NCBI GenBank assembly: GCA_016714535.1
Contig: JADKDR010000012.1
Location: forward strand, 144,842-208,841
DNA length: 64,000 nucleotides
Source of the DNA: Bacteroidota bacterium
GTDB taxonomy: Bacteria; Bacteroidota; Bacteroidia; AKYH767-A; OLB10
Reading direction: 5' to 3'
Numbering within the stretch: position 1 is the first letter of the stretch; every line of letters begins with the position of its first letter. Shown here piece by piece: positions 62,001-64,000 of the stretch. Under the pieces are notes generated by a model. That model was not told the DNA's origin and searched no databases. It saw only the letters and a list, made by a program, of their open reading frames with translations. The translations under genes were made by a program, and so were the position numbers.

Positions 62001-64000
62001 AAGCAAGCCACATTTGTTCCGCTGCAGGTTGCTGTTAATGCCGCAGTTGGTTGTGTTACTGTGTAGTTGCATGTTGCAGTACAGCCGTTGGCATCGGTTA
62101 CGGTTACTGTATACGTTCCAGCTACAAGGCCTGATATGCTTGTGCCTGTATTGGTATTCGAATTACTCCATACATAGGTATAACCGCTTGTGCCATCAGC
62201 TGCTACCACACTTGCCGAACCTGTGCTTGTACCAAAGCAAGCCACATTTGTTCCGCTGCAGGTTGCTGTTAATGCCGCTGCAGGTTGCAAAATTGTAGCA
62301 CTCACGGTTGCAGTACATCCGTTGCCATCTGTTACGGTAACAGTATACGTACCTGCTGCCAAACCTGTGCGGTCTTCTGTTGTTGCACCTGCCATCACTC
62401 CATACATAAGTGTAAGGTGCTAAGCCCGGTGTGGTGGTTACATCTATTGTGCCTGTTGAAGCTCCGTTACACAATACATTTACATGTGTTTCGGATAGAG
62501 CCAAAGTTGTTGCCGATATTACTACCGACTCTATATCACTACATATAGGCGTAGTGCCGGTGTTTTTGCGTATATAATATGTGCCGGTAGCCGAAACAGG
62601 GTTAATAACAGCATTGGTTTCATTTTGTGCATCCAATAAGGTACCGTAATATGCGAGTGTGCCTGTAGTACTGTTGTTATCCGTTACCAGCGTTGACAAA
62701 TCTTTTGTACCGCCAGCACATAATACTGCAGCTGTGGTAACCAAATCAGGAACCTGATTTAATGTTATTGTTAATGTACTTACTGCCGCAGGACATGTTC
62801 CGTTAGCATTGGTAGTAAGTGTTACTGTTATTGTTTTTGGGAAAGCGCCAACTAAATCAGAACCTGCCGGAGTGTAAGTTTCACCTGTGCCACTCCATGC
62901 ACCACCATTGCTGAAAGTACCGCCACCGTTGCTTGTCCAGGTTGCAGTGGTTGCACTGCCGCCAATAGTACCCGTTACGGTAAACACTGTGCCGCAGCAC
63001 ACACAACCTGCTATGTCTGCACCTGCTGTTGCTGTAGGTGCAACATCAATAGTGGTTGTAGCCGAAGTGGAAGCCGTACAACCATTACCATCAGTAACCG
63101 TTACTGTAAACGTGCCTGCAGTGTTAACTGATATGGTTTGCGTTGTTGCTGTTGTTGACCAAAGGTAGCTAGAATAAGTACCGGCATCTAAGGTAGTAGA
63201 ACCACCGGCACAAAATGCCAATGCACCGGTTATAGATGGTGTAGGCAAAGCATTTATTGTTGTTGTTACTGATGTAGAAGCCGTACAACCGTTGCCATCT
63301 GTTACTGTTACGGTAAATGTACCGGCAGTGTTAACTGAAATAGTTTGTGTTGTTGCTGTTGTTGACCATATGTAGCTAGAATAAGTGCCAGCATCTAAAG
63401 TAATAGAACTGCCAGCGCAGAATGGAGTGTTGCCTGTAATTACCGGTGTTGGTAATGGATTAATTACAAAGTTAACAGGAGTACGACAAGTACTATTGCT
63501 TGAACATGCGGCATATAATATGGTAGTAGCGGCGTATTGGTATTTGCCAATACCGAGGGTACGGGATTGAACGGAGAACCACTTCCAACTGGGGAACCTC
63601 CAGACGCAACAGTATACCATTCTACCGAACTGAGCGGACCAACTTGCATATTACCACCAACTGGTGGAGTAACCGCAATTGTAATACCTGTTACCCCAGC
63701 AGTACCACTAAAAGGTGTGTAAACCAAAATATAGGTTTGTCCACCAGTGAGCGATCTGGTAATTCTTGGGTCGGATGTACATATTGAAGTGTTACCGTCA
63801 TCATTAGCTTCAACAAAGTTAGTGGCTGGTGTACCAGGTGTAAATGTTCCCTGATATAATTGCATGTGGGTATCACCACTACCACAGCCATTTAAGGTAT
63901 ATGTACCTGTTATTGTAGGTGTTATTTGAATTGTTGTATAAGATACTGTAAGGCTTGCAGAGTATGTAGTGCCACCAATGGACCTGACATCAGTGGGAGC
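50022..64000 (-). CDS. Giant SprB-repeat surface protein with type A sorting domain; 5' end outside the window; multiply frameshifted
   Basis: About 4,660 codons are visible and the gene continues beyond base 64000. Order from the N-terminal side: a beta-rich stretch (YTLNGCGSGDTHMQLYQGTF), two Ig-like repeats (ITLDAGTYSSYIWSTTATTQ) near 63.1-63.4 kb, twelve near-identical SprB modules (59.5-62.4 kb), an unrelated stretch near 58.7-59.3 kb, about 30 divergent SprB modules (51.2-58.6 kb; consensus CNGxxNG...YTYxWSNG...GTYTVTVTDANGC), a unique 200-residue domain (50.3-50.9 kb) and a type A sorting domain (GVFPNPSDGIVNLSFEALES). SprB proteins are T9SS-exported adhesins used in gliding and attachment. 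Frame breaks: 51258-51260, 58608-58613, 60132, near 60825, about 61080-61115, near 62390 and near 63530. Most are single-base indels, so one gene is annotated. Confidence 0.85.
50288..50900 (-). other. Unassigned domain between the SprB repeats and the sorting domain
   Basis: About 200 residues that do not follow the SprB pattern, beginning PATKPWRTEKIDTWNINPNG and including FAAAFPGSLVVGGGCVGSKT, LAAQLVAMKLNLVFDLYDPN and IFLDAQKKLGGCAGLTPTLT. It is more helical than the repeats and has paired cysteines. No family recognised. Confidence 0.6.
51180..58580 (-). repeat. Divergent SprB repeat array
   Basis: About 30 modules by reading, most of 70-80 residues. Each has a CNG/CFG turn, a W-S-N strand and a GTYTVTVTDANGC end. 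Codon choice and sequence differ from module to module, so this is an old array. Five modules are a variant form with TPWTGLGAHAAGYEY near 52.16, 53.10, 54.05, 57.84 and 58.33 kb. Confidence 0.85.
59500..62400 (-). repeat. Near-identical SprB tandem array, period 231-234 bases
   Basis: The anchor TGTGCC(C/T)GTATTTGT recurs at 59611, 59842, 60073, 60306, 60537, 60768, 61000, 61205, 61439, 61673, 61907 and 62141. Spacings are 231, 231, 233, 231, 231, 232, 205 and then 234 four times. Units of 231 or 234 bases keep frame (77 or 78 residues); the three odd spacings coincide with the frame breaks. The right-hand units carry ACFGASTGSASVVAADGTSG, the left-hand ones LCNGASTGSASVTASGGTG. Confidence 0.92.

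Noticed and set aside
61105..62298. 397-codon plus-strand frame with LLLCSCMLQYSHWHRLRLLY-like repeats
   Set aside because: It is the antisense shadow of the near-identical SprB units. Its periodicity equals that of the real gene, and its Leu/Cys/Tyr-rich content has no family.
59500..62400. Regular repeats considered as a CRISPR array
   Set aside because: The unit is 231-234 bases, entirely coding, with no short repeat/spacer alternation and no cas genes nearby.

Overview
The window reads as a chromosomal segment of a member of the phylum Bacteroidota, probably a Chitinophagales/Sphingobacteriales-like environmental lineage. The evidence is the many proteins ending in type IX secretion system (T9SS) sorting domains, a PorP/SprF protein, SprB repeats, Bacteroidota-restricted families (DUF4293, DUF2480, DUF3276, GWxTD), and -7 boxes of the form TAnnTTTG. 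No rRNA, CRISPR array, phage or insertion sequence was seen. The one RNA gene found is tRNA-Phe.

Layout. 0-4.8 kb: a 5'-truncated M3 peptidase, a thioesterase/acyltransferase pair and pgk. 4.8-11 kb (minus strand): an SGNH hydrolase with a sorting domain, then an operon of a PKD protein with a type B sorting domain, a PorP/SprF protein and a TPR/PD40/OmpA protein, which resembles a T9SS substrate with its surface-attachment module. 11-18.4 kb: metabolic and DUF genes, a response regulator, and a flavin reductase - epimerase - rfbA operon. 18.4-31.1 kb: accessory DNA with a fossil gene, a giant secreted protein with beta-helix-like repeats, two tandem paralogous secreted proteins and their duplicated spacer. 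31.2-49.6 kb: mostly housekeeping and envelope genes (tatC, a membrane flippase-like protein, an aminotransferase, manC, gmk-nadD, a threonine-dehydrogenase-like SDR, a CpsB-like phosphatase, kmo, rlmB, dusB) plus two more sorting-domain proteins. 49.7-49.8 kb: tRNA-Phe with promoter and terminator. 50-64 kb: a giant SprB-repeat adhesin-like gene that runs off the right edge.

How the genes fit together. The dominant theme is cell-surface export by T9SS. Eight substrate genes and one sorting-domain relic are visible, together with one putative attachment operon. Nucleotide-sugar genes (rfbA, an SDR epimerase, manC) and a CpsB-like phosphatase could feed the surface polysaccharide to which type A substrates are attached in better-studied species. 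That link is inference.

Caution. At least eight genes are broken by single-base indels, most of them in short homopolymers. The two copies of one duplicated spacer also differ largely in homopolymer length. The simplest explanation is residual consensus error in a long-read or metagenomic assembly, so frameshifted genes are annotated here as single spanning genes and not as pseudogenes. The near-identical repeats at 59.5-62.4 kb may also be collapsed or mis-assembled.
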